From an uncultured Lachnospiraceae bacterium (lineage in GTDB: Bacteria; Bacillota; Clostridia; Lachnospirales; Lachnospiraceae): a DNA stretch of 64,000 bases. How positions within the stretch are numbered: position 1 is the first letter of the stretch; every line of letters begins with the position of its first letter. The stretch spans positions 1-64,000 of the forward strand of contig ONKG01000012.1 in assembly GCA_900318375.1 (NCBI GenBank). The letters are read 5' to 3'. Below the pieces are notes generated by a model. It had not been told where the DNA came from. It made no database searches and saw only the letters and a list, made by a program, of their open reading frames with translations. The translations under genes and the position numbers were made by a program. This document shows, piece by piece, positions 9,102 through 17,975 of this stretch.

Positions 9102-9230
9102 TCATTTTTCGCCGATCTAAATTTTGCTATGATCTTAACTTGCACTGATCTTATCTTTCGCTGATCTTAATTATCGCCTGCCTTATTTTTTTGCCGGCCT
9201 TTTTTTCGCCGGCCATATTTTTCGCAGGCC
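9102..9230 (-). repeat. About eight degenerate 15-17 nt units between ispF and cysS
   Basis: On the minus strand, beginning six bases after the ispF stop codon, copies such as GGCCGGCGAAAAAAA, GGCAGGCGATAATTAA, GATCAGCGAAAGATAA and GATCGGCGAAAAATGA follow each other. Most later copies end in TAA or TGA. Unlike other arrays here, the homology to the last codons of the gene is weak. Confidence 0.75.
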
Positions 9231-9235
9231 TGCCG

Positions 9236-9802
9236 TCACTGCTGCCGCATGGGGCAAGCCGCGCAGCCGCCGGGCCTTGCCGCAGCATCCGGATCGGCAC
9301 CGGGGATGACTTCACGGGCAATGAGATCGCGGGGCGAAGTGATGAGGGCGACAGCCTGGGCAGAAATCCCTTCACCGCGTCCTGTGAATCCGAGGCGCTC
9401 CTCCGTCGTCGCCTTGACACTGACCTGGTCTTTCTCGATTTCGAGTGCGTCGGCAATATTCTGACGCATCTGGTCGATGTAGGGCCTGAGCTTGGGCGCC
9501 TGGGCGATCACGGTAGAATCCACATTTTCAATCAGATATCCGTTTTCAGCGAGGATTTCCGAGACCCTGCGCGCCAGGCGGAGGGAATCTGCTCCCTTGT
9601 ATGTGGGGTCATTGTCCGGAAAATGCAGGCCGATATCCCCGAGCGCAGCGGCACCGAGCAGGGCATCCATAATGGCGTGCACCAGGACATCCGCGTCCGA
9701 GTGGCCGAGGAGGCCTTTTTCATATGGGATTTCCACGCCGCCGAGGATCAGTTTCCTGTTTTCGACAAGTTTGTGGACATCATAACCGGTTCCAATGCGC
9801 AT
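9236..9802 (-). CDS. ispF: 2-C-methyl-D-erythritol 2,4-cyclodiphosphate synthase
   Basis: Converts CDP-ME-2-phosphate to MEcPP in the non-mevalonate isoprenoid pathway. The zinc-binding GTGYDVHKL (start), [29 protein letters not shown] (about 31-58) and the C-terminal [23 protein letters not shown] (about 132-154) are all present. At 188 residues it is about 30 longer than usual. The extra tail is Ala/Gly/Pro-rich and ends CAACPMRQQ, with two cysteines not found in the family core. AGGAG lies eight bases before the start. Confidence 0.95.
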   Translation of the reverse strand: MRIGTGYDVHKLVENRKLILGGVEIPYEKGLLGHSDADVLVHAIMDALLGAAALGDIGLHFPDNDPTYKGADSLRLARRVSEILAENGYLIENVDSTVIAQAPKLRPYIDQMRQNIADALEIEKDQVSVKATTEERLGFTGRGEGISAQAVALITSPRDLIAREVIPGADPDAAARPGGCAACPMRQQ

Positions 9803-9814
9803 AAGGGTTATCTC

Positions 9815-9886
9815 CTGTAATGATTCCTGCCAGACTGCGTGTTACAGTTCTTGTAAGACTGCCTGCAGCAGTTCCTGTAAGATTCT
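9815..9886 (-). repeat. Degenerate repeats resembling the ispF ribosome-binding region
   Basis: On the minus strand CTTACAGGAACTG, CTTACAAGAACTG and variants precede the ispF Shine-Dalgarno context ATTACAGGAG. The units look like copies of the RBS region. Confidence 0.5.
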
Positions 9887-10006
9887 GAATGGGACAGTCA
9901 GAACCGTCCCTTCCTACTATAAGATTCCGAATGAGACAGTCAGAACCGTCAACCGTCCCTCGTGTCCCAAAATGAGTCAGTCAGAACCGTCCCTCGTGAC
10001 TCATTA
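9887..10006. repeat. Cluster of three REP-like elements with the GTCAGAACCGTCCC core
   Basis: GTCAGAACCGTCCC or close variants occur three times, flanked by GAGACA/GGGACA and GAGTCA/TGACTC palindromic ends. The last copy abuts the stop codon of the AICAR transformylase gene (TAA immediately followed by TGAGTCACG on the minus strand). The same core occurs at 21742-21821 and 34426-34482. Confidence 0.8.
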
Positions 10007-11182
10007 GTGGTGGAAGAGGCGGATGCCGGTGAAGCACATGACCATGTCGTGGGCGTCGCAGGCTGCGATGACGTTGTCATCGCGGATGGAGCCGCCGGGC
10101 TGTGCGACGTATTTGACGCCGCTGCGGTATGCGCGTTCAATGTTGTCGCCGAAGGGGAAGAAGGCGTCGGAGCCGAGGGTCACGTCGGTGTTGCCGGCCA
10201 GCCATGCTTTCTTTTCTTCTGTCGTGAAGACAGCGGGCTTCTCGGTGAAGAGTGCCTCCCATTTGCCGTCATCGAGAACGTCCATGTATTCCTCTCCGAT
10301 GTAGAGGTCGATGGCATTGTCACGGTCTGCCCGGCGGACACCTTCTTTGAAGGGAAGGTTGAGGACCTTGGGGCACTGACGCAGGTACCAGTTGTCGGCT
10401 TTCTGGCCGGCAAGGCGTGTGCAGTGGATGCGGGACTGCTGGCCGGCGCCGATGCCGATGGCCTGGCCGCCCTTGACGAAGCATACGGAGTTGGACTGGG
10501 TATACTTGAGGGTGATGAGGGCAATGGCCATGTCGTCGCGGGCTGCGGCGGTCAGGTCTTTGTTCTTTGTGACGATATTGGCGAAGAGGGCATCGTCGAC
10601 AACGAGCTCATTGCGGCCCTGTTCGAAGGTGATGCCGTATACCTGCTTCTTCTCGATGGGAGCGGGAACGTAGTCGGGATCCATCTGCAGGACGCAGTAG
10701 TTGCCTTTTTTCTTGCTCTTGAGGATCTCCAGGGCATCGTCATCATAGGCGGGAGCGATGATGCCGTCGGAGACTTCGGGCTTGATCAGGTTTGCGGTGC
10801 AGGCATCGCACTTGTCGGACAGGGAGATGAAATCACCAAAGCTGGACATTCTGTCGGCGCCGCGGGCACGGGCATAGGCTGCTGCCATGGGAGTGAGCTC
10901 TCCGGCATCCTCGACCCAGTAGATCTTTTTCTCTACTTCGGTGAGGGGAAGGCCGATGGCTGCGCCGGCGGGGGAGACGTGCTTGAAGGATGTGGCCGCA
11001 GGCTTGCCGGTGGCCTTTTTGAGCTCTTTGACGAGCTGATAGCCGTTGAGGGCATCAAGCAGGTTGATGTAGCCGGGGCGGCCGTTCAGTACTGTGATGG
11101 GAAGCTCGCTTCCGTCTTCCATGTAGACGCGGGAAGGCTTCTGGTTGGGGTTGCATCCGTATTTCAGCTGAAGTTCATTCAT
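10004..11182 (-). CDS. Stand-alone AICAR formyltransferase (PurH transformylase-domain protein)
   Basis: A 392-residue protein expected to formylate AICAR to FAICAR with 10-formyl-THF, the penultimate step of purine synthesis. It corresponds only to the transformylase part of PurH. Visible family segments include LKYGCNPNQKPS at the N-terminus, FKHVSPAGAAIG (the catalytic Lys-His region), GADRMSSFGDFI, SNSVCFVKGGQAIGIGAGQQSR, and a C-terminal SDAFFPFGDNIERA with VKYVAQPGGSIRDD. The IMP cyclohydrolase half is missing and is supplied by the adjacent gene at 11242-11961. GAGGA precedes the start. A REP-like cluster follows the stop. Confidence 0.92.
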   Translation of the reverse strand: MNELQLKYGCNPNQKPSRVYMEDGSELPITVLNGRPGYINLLDALNGYQLVKELKKATGKPAATSFKHVSPAGAAIGLPLTEVEKKIYWVEDAGELTPMAAAYARARGADRMSSFGDFISLSDKCDACTANLIKPEVSDGIIAPAYDDDALEILKSKKKGNYCVLQMDPDYVPAPIEKKQVYGITFEQGRNELVVDDALFANIVTKNKDLTAAARDDMAIALITLKYTQSNSVCFVKGGQAIGIGAGQQSRIHCTRLAGQKADNWYLRQCPKVLNLPFKEGVRRADRDNAIDLYIGEEYMDVLDDGKWEALFTEKPAVFTTEEKKAWLAGNTDVTLGSDAFFPFGDNIERAYRSGVKYVAQPGGSIRDDNVIAACDAHDMVMCFTGIRLFHH

Positions 11183-11241
11183 GATAAGTGTCCTCTCAAT
11201 TGATATTTGCTCTTCTGTTTATTCTTTTTTCTTAAATTGAT

Positions 11242-11961
11242 TTATTTATTCTTATTGATGATACGGCTCTCTGCCTCGCCGGTGCTGATGTCGATGAAGC
11301 GGGCAAAGAGGGATACCTTGTTGTCTTCGTTGAGCGCGTCCCAGATACGGTTGGCAAATGTGTCGATATCCGCGGTGAAGGAGTCGTCAAAGGCCAGCTT
11401 TACGGGTTCTCCTGCGAAGGAAGGCAGGGGATTGCCGTCTCCCTGGTAGGTGGAGATGAAGCGGCCCTGGCCGGCTGCGGGATTCTCATAGGCAAAGGTC
11501 TGGCGGAGACATGCGGAAGGATCGCCGTCATCCGATTTGAGGATGGACATGGCAAAATTGTACTTGCCGGCCTCCACGTGGAGAACGCCCGAAATCCTGG
11601 GTGTGTAGTTGGGCGCATCGGGCTCAAACTCACGAGTGCGCAGGGACTGTTCAAATGTCATCTGGCGGTCAAGTCCGTCATAGATGGTATCGGTCTGGTC
11701 GCCGTTGGTGACGATGGTCTTGTTTCCAAGGACTCGCACGGGCGCATAGATAATCAGGCTGGGATCTTCCATTTTGGAGGGATCAAATGCCTCGGTCCGG
11801 ATTCCGTCGCCTTCTGTCACGAAAATTCGATTGCGGCTGTTGGAGCTTCTGCCCATGATGAAATAGGCGATGACAGCTTTTTTGCCGTCCGCGCTCCTGC
11901 CGATAGTGATTCCTCTTCCGGGGTAACTGACCTCACGAAGGATTTTTTCCAGATCTGCCAT
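11242..11961 (-). CDS. IMP cyclohydrolase, PurO-like family
   Basis: A 239-residue protein of the IMP_cyclohyd (PurO-type) family that would close FAICAR to IMP. Supporting segments are YPGRGITIGRS near the N-terminus, AYFIMGRSSNSRNR (about 31-44), LIIYAPVRVLGNKTIVTNGDQTD (about 67-90) and a central PNYTPRISGVL. PurO was described in archaea and replaces the cyclohydrolase half of PurH. The pairing with the stand-alone transformylase just downstream makes the assignment convincing. I chose the ATG at 11961 (AAGGA upstream) over a longer reading frame beginning at 12084. The two genes probably form one operon. Confidence 0.88.
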   Translation of the reverse strand: MADLEKILREVSYPGRGITIGRSADGKKAVIAYFIMGRSSNSRNRIFVTEGDGIRTEAFDPSKMEDPSLIIYAPVRVLGNKTIVTNGDQTDTIYDGLDRQMTFEQSLRTREFEPDAPNYTPRISGVLHVEAGKYNFAMSILKSDDGDPSACLRQTFAYENPAAGQGRFISTYQGDGNPLPSFAGEPVKLAFDDSFTADIDTFANRIWDALNEDNKVSLFARFIDISTGEAESRIINKNK

Positions 11962-12114
11962 AGTCCTTTTCCTTTCCTTTCCGGCACACATACACGAAGA
12001 TTGCTGTGGTCTGTGTGTCTTTGACTGTCTGTGCGGATGCATGTCCGCGTAGAAAAATGATTTTACCAGATAAGATTTATTCAATCAACAAAAACAGATT
12101 GCTTTGTTCTTCTT

Positions 12115-13251
12115 TTATTCTTCGTCTTCTCCTTCTGCCTCAAGAGGAATCTGCAGGGTCTGCTGCTTATCCTTGAAAAAAGGAGCGCTCTGGTCGACGA
12201 TCACGCAGAGGGTCCCGTCGTCGCGGATGCAGTATTTGAAGTCCGCGGGATCAGTGTCATCTACGTAGTCTTCCACCTGTGCCTTCTTGATCTCCGTGTA
12301 GCCCTCCTGCTGGAGCCAGTTCCAGATCGCGCGGCGTATCAGGCGGCGGAGGCCGATGTCGGTCTTGCCGGTCAGTTCTGTGAGGGAGACCTGCTCTGCA
12401 TCGGAGAGTCTGAAAATGATACCGCAGTAATCATTACTCTGCACAGTGCCGATCTTTTTGACGTGTGCCATCCGGATACAGAGAAGTCCCTGACCGGAAT
12501 AGATACCCTCGACACCGACATAGTCGCGGTACACGGCCTTTTCATCCGCACTGCCCTTTCCCGCAGCTGAAGAGGGGTTGTTTTCGGAATCTGCAAAAAA
12601 CGCCTCCATCTGCTCCTGCAGTACTTTGTCGATCTTGTCGGCATAAGGATAGTATTTGTCATCCACCTTTGCCAGATCAAAGTAGTGTGCGTAAGAAACT
12701 TCACTTCCGTCGGGCAGAGTGACAGTGCCGGAACGGTCCTGTGTCTCCACAAGGCAGTCCACCTTCTCGTAGTCGGCGGCGATTTCCGTGTGAAGAGCAG
12801 CCCGTTTTTCCTCCGCATCAGTCCGGTAGGGTGTAAATCTGTCACTTCCCGCATCCCCGACAGCCGCGGAAGCTGTATCGCACAGGCCGATCACGGCCTC
12901 ATACTGCACACACGCCTCTGCCCTGGAGGGGATATCGGATGCCTTCTGTGCCTGTGCGTCGGCCAGGAGGAGGTCCGCCCGGATATGGCCTTCGAGGGCC
13001 TCGGGACTCACTCCGTCAATTCCCTCTGCCTGGGCATAGGCTGCAGACGCTTCTTCGTAGTTTTTTTCCTCCATCAGCGCATCGGCGCTCTCCAGGGCAC
13101 GCTCGAGGCGTCTGGCAGGGAGGTTGTAGCTGTACCATGCATAGCCTGCCGCTGCCAGAATAATGATGAGACAGATCAATGCATATCTTACTATCTTCTT
13201 ACCTTTGCTTTTTCCTTTTTCAGCAGTTAAATCCTTACTGTTTTCTTCCAT
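12115..13251 (-). CDS. Membrane-anchored protein with helical-repeat segment and DUF3298-like domain
   Basis: 378 residues. A charged N-terminus is followed by one membrane segment (about 21-39, YALICLIIILAAAGYAWYS), so the bulk is probably outside the cell. Residues about 48-180 are Ala/Glu-rich helices of the tetratricopeptide kind (EKNYEEASAAYAQAEGI). The C-terminal part (about 275-370) has FRLSDAEQVSLTELTG, LRRLIRRAIWNWL and a final beta-rich CIRDDGTLCVIVDQSAPFF, which resembles the DUF3298/RsiV C-terminal fold seen in anti-sigma factors and surface proteins. The function is unknown. It lies downstream of the zinc-ribbon protein gene. Confidence 0.75.
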   Translation of the reverse strand: MEENSKDLTAEKGKSKGKKIVRYALICLIIILAAAGYAWYSYNLPARRLERALESADALMEEKNYEEASAAYAQAEGIDGVSPEALEGHIRADLLLADAQAQKASDIPSRAEACVQYEAVIGLCDTASAAVGDAGSDRFTPYRTDAEEKRAALHTEIAADYEKVDCLVETQDRSGTVTLPDGSEVSYAHYFDLAKVDDKYYPYADKIDKVLQEQMEAFFADSENNPSSAAGKGSADEKAVYRDYVGVEGIYSGQGLLCIRMAHVKKIGTVQSNDYCGIIFRLSDAEQVSLTELTGKTDIGLRRLIRRAIWNWLQQEGYTEIKKAQVEDYVDDTDPADFKYCIRDDGTLCVIVDQSAPFFKDKQQTLQIPLEAEGEDEE

Positions 13252-13339
13252 CCTTCATCTCTCTGTGAAAATTGTTTTCGGGTCCTGTCCGCACATGATG
13301 TGTGCTCAGGAGTCTGACTGAATAGCTGGTCCCGGGGAT

Positions 13340-14737
13340 TTACCACTGAAGATTCGCTCCGCGCTGGTCGCGGATCTGGATCATCAGCTCGCGGTTGGCG
13401 GTTTCGTACTGATTGAAATACTTGGATTCGTTGCCGTCGAAATCCGCAGGCGCGATGGTTCCGTGATACCAGGATTTGCTCTCAAAATATTTCCGGATGC
13501 TCTCTGTGTCGAACTTGCGGCCGTGACGGGCATAGATTTCATTGATCGCCATCTGAAGATCGTAATCAGAGAGCTTGTTCAGTTCTTCTCTGGTATAATA
13601 CCGCTTGTCACTGTCCGGAAGAATGTATTCGTCGTCAGAGGAAGGAGTACCGGTCTGATCGTAGTCCGTATTTTCTTCCCCGTTGCCGGCATAATAGACT
13701 TCATTGCCGTCTTCATCGGTGGTCCATCCGCCGCTGCTGTTTTCCGCGGCAGCAGGCTCTTTCTCCTGCGTCTGCACGCTCCCGTTGTCATTCTGCTGCT
13801 GGGCGGGCGCTGAATCGCCGACCTCCACCGCTGCGGCGGTATTCTCTCCGCTGTCCTGCTGAGCCGCCGCATTGTCCTCCGCGGCGTCCGCAGAGGCAGC
13901 TGCCACCTGCTGGCTTTCATGCTCTTCGGGCTTTTCCGCCTCTTCCGCCTCCTTGGCATGGGCGTCCTGATTCTGAGCTGCCTGCGAATCTCCGGCGGAC
14001 TGGTTCTGTGCTCCCTGGTCATCTCCGGCGGCCTGTCCGGAGGCAGTCTGCTGCTGTCCCTGATTCAGCTTTTCGTCTTCTTTGCCGCTTTCATCAAGAA
14101 CTGCCACGGGGTTCTCTTCCTTTTCATCTTCGTCACTTTTGACAGGTTTTACCAGCATGAAAAGGAGCGCTCCGAGTATGAGAATGAGAACAGCGGCCGT
14201 CGCAAGCATGATCAGGCGGCTGGCGTCAGCCTTCCTGCCCCTGCGGGAACTCTCAATGGCGGAATCGACATGAGGATTGCCGTACATGGGAGACTTTGAG
14301 GATTTCTTTTTGCCGCCGCTGCCGGCAGGATTCCTCCCCGGATCGGCAGTCTTGTAGCCGCCGCCGTTCGAAGCCGGCCTTCCTGCCCCGTATCCCGCGC
14401 CGCCTGCAGCAGCGCGGCCGTATTCACCGCCTCCTGCACCGCCTGCGGGCGCATGGCCGTAGGCATTGCTTTCCGGCCTCATACTGGCCGGAGAATCCGG
14501 ACCGTAAGCATGTCCCGTGCCATAGGCAGCACCGGCCGCCATACCGGCGCCGGCCGCTTCATTGGGATTACGCATATGTCTGGTACTGGTTATTGTAGCA
14601 TCCTCCGCCATCATCTCGGAAGCGGCGCTCTTTTTCGCGCTGCTGTCATCAGCATCATCGACAATCGCCTTTCCGCAGCTGGTGCAGAACAAATCATCAT
14701 CTTCCATAGGGTTTCCGCAAAACATACAATAACGCAT
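13340..14737 (-). CDS. Zinc-ribbon membrane protein with YARHG domain
   Basis: 465 residues. The N-terminal zinc ribbon (MRYCMFCGNPMEDDDLFCTSCGK in two CxxC pairs) is followed by a Gly/Ala/Tyr-rich linker, one membrane segment (about 194-215, LIMLATAAVLILILGALLF) and a long Gln/Ala/Glu-rich extracytoplasmic stretch (about 220-380). It ends in a YARHG domain (about 395-465) with LSDYDLQMAINEIYARHGRKF and a central WYHG. YARHG domains are found on the outside of clostridial cells and may bind cell-wall material. The ATG at 14737 has AAAGGA upstream. Zinc ribbon inside, sensor or binding domain outside is a recurring design in this window (compare 39190-40836). Confidence 0.85.
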   Translation of the reverse strand: MRYCMFCGNPMEDDDLFCTSCGKAIVDDADDSSAKKSAASEMMAEDATITSTRHMRNPNEAAGAGMAAGAAYGTGHAYGPDSPASMRPESNAYGHAPAGGAGGGEYGRAAAGGAGYGAGRPASNGGGYKTADPGRNPAGSGGKKKSSKSPMYGNPHVDSAIESSRRGRKADASRLIMLATAAVLILILGALLFMLVKPVKSDEDEKEENPVAVLDESGKEDEKLNQGQQQTASGQAAGDDQGAQNQSAGDSQAAQNQDAHAKEAEEAEKPEEHESQQVAAASADAAEDNAAAQQDSGENTAAAVEVGDSAPAQQQNDNGSVQTQEKEPAAAENSSGGWTTDEDGNEVYYAGNGEENTDYDQTGTPSSDDEYILPDSDKRYYTREELNKLSDYDLQMAINEIYARHGRKFDTESIRKYFESKSWYHGTIAPADFDGNESKYFNQYETANRELMIQIRDQRGANLQW

Positions 14738-15074
14738 AGTGTTTTCCTTTCTCTGCAATGTACACCGTACTGATTTATCAATATTGACCAAAATTGATTA
14801 AGGGATTCAGGAAAGAATCAACCGGTAAAGAATCTGATCATATCCGCAAACCCGTTTCTTTCCCCCGGCCTTTTACAGCACTTTTCATCTATACAGCGTA
14901 TAATTCTTTTTCCTTAATATATAACTGCTTTCATAACATCATTTATCATACCATCATTTTCCCTCAAAAAACAATCTCCAAAGCCCCTCCGAAGACCGTG
15001 TATACACAATTTTCACATTTCATCAAATCAGCCTGCGGATAAAATAAAATTTTTATGCAAACCGTCAAAGAATA

Positions 15075-15103
15075 TTTACTTTGTGTCTTTGTTCCTGTAC
15101 AAT
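15075..15103 (+). promoter_or_regulatory. Sigma-A-type promoter for glgCD
   Basis: TTTACT and TACAAT are separated by exactly 17 bases. Transcription would start near 15110, leaving a leader of about 210 bases before glgC. The rest of the 14738-15074 gap between the divergent genes is AT-rich with no gene visible. Confidence 0.5.
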
Positions 15104-15109
15104 ATGAAT

Positions 15110-15323
15110 AAGTTTGGTCCTGCCTGCCGATCTCTTCGGCAGAAGCAGTTGACATCAGGCGGCAGGAGCTGCCGCAAAAGGGATTCGATCACAGAAAACA
15201 GGATCGAGATGGTTTTCATCCGGCAGCATCCGGATCATCGCACCCTCCTGTGATACCGACATTTTTATTCCCATGTGTACGGTCCCAAACGCTGCTATAA
15301 ATAATGGAAAGAGAGGGCTCATC
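15110..15323 (+). other. Long structured 5' leader of glgC
   Basis: About 210 bases without a gene. A clear hairpin (CTGCCGA, loop, TTCGGCAG at 15124-15142) and further GC-rich complementary blocks (GGCGGCAG/CTGCCGC near 15160-15175; ATCCGG/CCGGAT near 15220-15235) are present. No known riboswitch signature was recognised. Confidence 0.35.
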
Positions 15324-16439
15324 ATGAAACAAACTGAAATGTTAGCAATGATCCTGGCCGGTGGTCGGGGAAGTCGTCTGCATGATCTCACCAACAAAGT
15401 GGCGAGAAAATACCGCATCGTCGATTTCCCCCTCAGTAACTGTGCCAACAGCGGCATCGATGTTGTAGGTGTTCTGACTCAGTACGAATCCGTGCTTCTG
15501 AACAGCTACGTTGCAAAGGGAGGCCTTTGGGGCCTTGACACCAAGGACAGTGGTGTTTTCGTCCTGACTCCCCGTGAAAAAGCTGATTCCGGTCTTGAAG
15601 TGTTCCGCGGAACTGCAGATGCTATTTCCCAGAACATCGACTTTATCGACAGCTACAATCCCGAGTATCTGCTCGTCCTCTCCGGCGACCATATTTACAA
15701 GATGAATTATGACAAGATGCTTGACTGCCATAAGGAGAAAGATGCTGCAGCTACCATCGCGGTCATGCCCGTTCCGATTGAAGAGGCAAGCCGTTTCGGT
15801 ATCATGATCACTGATGATGATGACAATATCATCGATTTCGAAGAGAAGCCCGCAAATCCCCGCAGCACACTTGCTTCGATGGGTATTTATATCTTCTCCT
15901 GGCCGAGACTCCGCGAGCTCCTGGTTGCAGATATGGACGATCCGAATTCCGATCATGACTTCGGCAAGAACATCATCCCGACTCTGCTCAACGCCGGCGA
16001 CAAGCTCGTTGCATTCAAGTTCGAAGGCTACTGGAAGGATGTCGGAACCATCGATTCCCTCTGGGAAGCAAACATGGATCTGCTCGATGAGAACTGCGAG
16101 CTGAACCTCGATGATCCCACCTGGAAGATCTATACCGAGGACTCCGCAGGACTTCTGGGTCTGCCCGCTTACATCGGACCGAATGCTGACATCGACCGTG
16201 CATATATCACACAGGGCTGCCGCGTAGACGGCAAGGTCAAGAATTCCGTTATCTTCACCGGCGCGACTGTAGGCACCGGTGCGCAGGTCATCGATTCTGT
16301 CCTGATGCCCGGCGTAGTCGTAGGAGACGGCGCAGTCGTCACCAGAGCACTTGTCGCTGACAATGTCAAGATTGCTGCAGATGCAGTTATCGGCAGCGCC
16401 GACAGCAAGGAGATCCTGCTGCAGGCGCAGGATGTTTAA
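15324..16439 (+). CDS. glgC: Glucose-1-phosphate adenylyltransferase, catalytic subunit
   Basis: Makes ADP-glucose from glucose-1-phosphate and ATP for glycogen synthesis. 371 residues: nucleotidyltransferase domain with [13 protein letters not shown] (start), [36 protein letters not shown] and FEEKPANP, then a left-handed beta-helix of hexapeptide repeats (about 270-360). The start at 15324 has AGAGGG upstream; a longer reading frame exists but lacks support. glgD follows 15 bases later, so the two subunits are co-translated from one mRNA. Confidence 0.95.
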   Translation: MKQTEMLAMILAGGRGSRLHDLTNKVARKYRIVDFPLSNCANSGIDVVGVLTQYESVLLNSYVAKGGLWGLDTKDSGVFVLTPREKADSGLEVFRGTADAISQNIDFIDSYNPEYLLVLSGDHIYKMNYDKMLDCHKEKDAAATIAVMPVPIEEASRFGIMITDDDDNIIDFEEKPANPRSTLASMGIYIFSWPRLRELLVADMDDPNSDHDFGKNIIPTLLNAGDKLVAFKFEGYWKDVGTIDSLWEANMDLLDENCELNLDDPTWKIYTEDSAGLLGLPAYIGPNADIDRAYITQGCRVDGKVKNSVIFTGATVGTGAQVIDSVLMPGVVVGDGAVVTRALVADNVKIAADAVIGSADSKEILLQAQDV

Positions 16440-16454
16440 GGGGAGGACAAAACA

Positions 16455-17564
16455 ATGGCAAAAGCATTTGGTATCGTAACATCTTCACCGGAGCATAAAG
16501 TTGATGGTATGCAGGACTATCGTCCGATCGGCGCTTTCTCCTTCCTCGGCAGATTCCGTGTGATCGATTTCCCGATCTCCAACTTCAGCAACAGCGGAAT
16601 CAACAACATTCAGGTTTACATCACCAAGAAGCCCCGCTCTCTGGTAGCCCACATCGGCACAGGCCGTCACTACAACATCAACTCCAAGCGCGGCAGAATC
16701 CAGATCATCGTTCCCAACGAAGAGCTGGTCAATTCCATCTACAACACAAATATCAATGCACTGTTCTCGAACATCGACTATATCCGCCGTCAGACCAAGG
16801 ATTATGTCGTGATCGCTCCCAGCTGCATGGTATTTGCTCAGAACTACGATGAGCTTCTTCAGGAGCATGTCAAATCCGGCGCAGACATCACTCTGCTCTA
16901 TCACAAAGTATTTGACGCAAAGGAAGGCTATTCCACCTGCAACGCTCTGACACTGGACGGCGACAAGGTCAAAGCAGTCACCCCTAACCTGGGCGACGAG
17001 GACAACAAGGACATGTTCATGGAGTCCTATGTCATGAAGAAGGATCTCCTTCTCGACCTGATGTTTGCTGCACGTGAGACCTCTTCCGTCTACACACTGG
17101 CCAACATCGTCAACGCCAAGTGCGGCGAGCTGGATGTCCGTGCCGTCGAGCACCACGGCTTCTTCGCTCCCATCACCAGCCTGGAGACCTACTACAAGGC
17201 AAACGAGGCTCTGATCGACATCGACGAGTCCGCAACCCTGTTCACCTCCGACTGGCCGATCTACACCAGAACCTCCGATTCCTGCCCGACTCAGTTCTTT
17301 GATGAGGCAGAGGTCAAGAATTCCCTGATCTCCAACGGCTGCGAAGTCCACGGCACAGTGGAAGATTCTGTTATCGGCCGCGGTGTCACCATCGGCAAGG
17401 GCTCTGTTGTCAAGGGCTGCATCATCCTGGCCTATGCAGAGATCGGCGAGAACGTCGTTCTCCAGAATCAGGTTGTCGACAAATACGCGAAGATCATCCA
17501 CGAGAACAAGATCCTCGCAGAGCCCGGCTCTGTCGGCTATATCAAACACTCCGATACTCTGTAA
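16455..17564 (+). CDS. glgD: Glucose-1-phosphate adenylyltransferase, GlgD regulatory subunit
   Basis: A 369-residue paralogue of GlgC that forms the heteromer typical of Firmicutes and raises its activity. It keeps the overall fold (RPIGAFSFLGRFRVIDFPISN, SNIDYIRRQTKDYVVI, and C-terminal hexapeptide repeats). The GGRG nucleotide loop of GlgC is replaced by EHKVDGMQDYRPIG, which fits a non-catalytic regulatory role. It has a strong Shine-Dalgarno (GGGGAGG) and short spacing to glgC. A terminator follows at 17681. Confidence 0.95.
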   Translation: MAKAFGIVTSSPEHKVDGMQDYRPIGAFSFLGRFRVIDFPISNFSNSGINNIQVYITKKPRSLVAHIGTGRHYNINSKRGRIQIIVPNEELVNSIYNTNINALFSNIDYIRRQTKDYVVIAPSCMVFAQNYDELLQEHVKSGADITLLYHKVFDAKEGYSTCNALTLDGDKVKAVTPNLGDEDNKDMFMESYVMKKDLLLDLMFAARETSSVYTLANIVNAKCGELDVRAVEHHGFFAPITSLETYYKANEALIDIDESATLFTSDWPIYTRTSDSCPTQFFDEAEVKNSLISNGCEVHGTVEDSVIGRGVTIGKGSVVKGCIILAYAEIGENVVLQNQVVDKYAKIIHENKILAEPGSVGYIKHSDTL

Positions 17565-17635
17565 TCGGATCTGCAGCCGGACCGGCAGGGACTTCCGCTG
17601 CACCGGTAACTTCACCGGTATAAGTTTTTCCCTAC

Positions 17636-17676
17636 GCTATGATTAATCACTATGATTAAATCACTATGATTAAATA
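17636..17676. repeat. Three copies of a 14-nt repeat after glgD
   Basis: CTATGATTAAATCA occurs three times with small changes, just before the glg terminator. Each copy contains an in-unit TGA and TAA. Confidence 0.7.
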
Positions 17677-17680
17677 CAGG

Positions 17681-17718
17681 ACAGCCATGGCAGACAATTT
17701 CTGCCATGGCTGTTTTTT
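17681..17718 (+). terminator. Terminator of the glgCD operon
   Basis: A 12-bp perfect stem (AGCCATGGCAGA and its complement) with a 5-base loop is followed by GTTTTTTG. Confidence 0.95.
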
Positions 17719-17754
17719 GCATGTTTTGAATCCCGCTGCAGACTGTATGCATCC

Positions 17755-17824
17755 TGTACGGATCATGTACTGTACGGATCATGTACTGTACGGATCATAT
17801 ACTGTACGGATCATGTACTGTATG
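17755..17824. repeat. Four perfect-period 16-nt repeats with GTAC ends
   Basis: TGTACGGATCATGTAC is repeated four times head to tail with one substitution (CATATAC in copy 3). It lies between the glg terminator and the promoter of the iron-sulfur operon. Each unit is itself partly palindromic (GTAC...GTAC). No gene is present. Confidence 0.85.
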
Positions 17825-17861
17825 TATCCGAATACAATTGATGCCATCCGCAATATTAGTC

Positions 17862-17890
17862 TGGACAAACAGCGCAGCCCCTTTTATAAT
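17862..17890 (+). promoter_or_regulatory. Sigma-A-type promoter of the DUF134-sufC-sufB operon
   Basis: TGGACA and TATAAT with a 17-base spacer. It lies about 85 bases before the DUF134 start codon. Confidence 0.7.
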
Positions 17891-17910
17891 CGACTTATGT
17901 CGGAAACAAA

Positions 17911-17964
17911 AATATTCAACCGCAGTAAGGATTCAGGCACAATAAATATTCAGCCGCAGTAAGG
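17911..17964 (+). repeat. 20-nt direct repeat whose second copy holds the Shine-Dalgarno
   Basis: AATATTCAACCGCAGTAAGG and AATATTCAGCCGCAGTAAGG are 34 bases apart. In the second copy the final AAGG runs into GAGG and forms the ribosome binding site of the DUF134 gene. Confidence 0.8.
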
Positions 17965-17975
17965 GAGGTACATCT

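Noticed and set aside
7792..11203. Long plus-strand open frames opposite cysS and the AICAR transformylase gene (and similar ones at 294-1526, 31636-33084 and 60400-61644)
   Set aside because: They are antisense to clearly recognised genes, have no family features, and arise from the codon bias of the real genes.
16485..17615. 376-codon minus-strand frame opposite glgD
   Set aside because: Antisense to glgD, composition typical of a shadow frame, no RBS.
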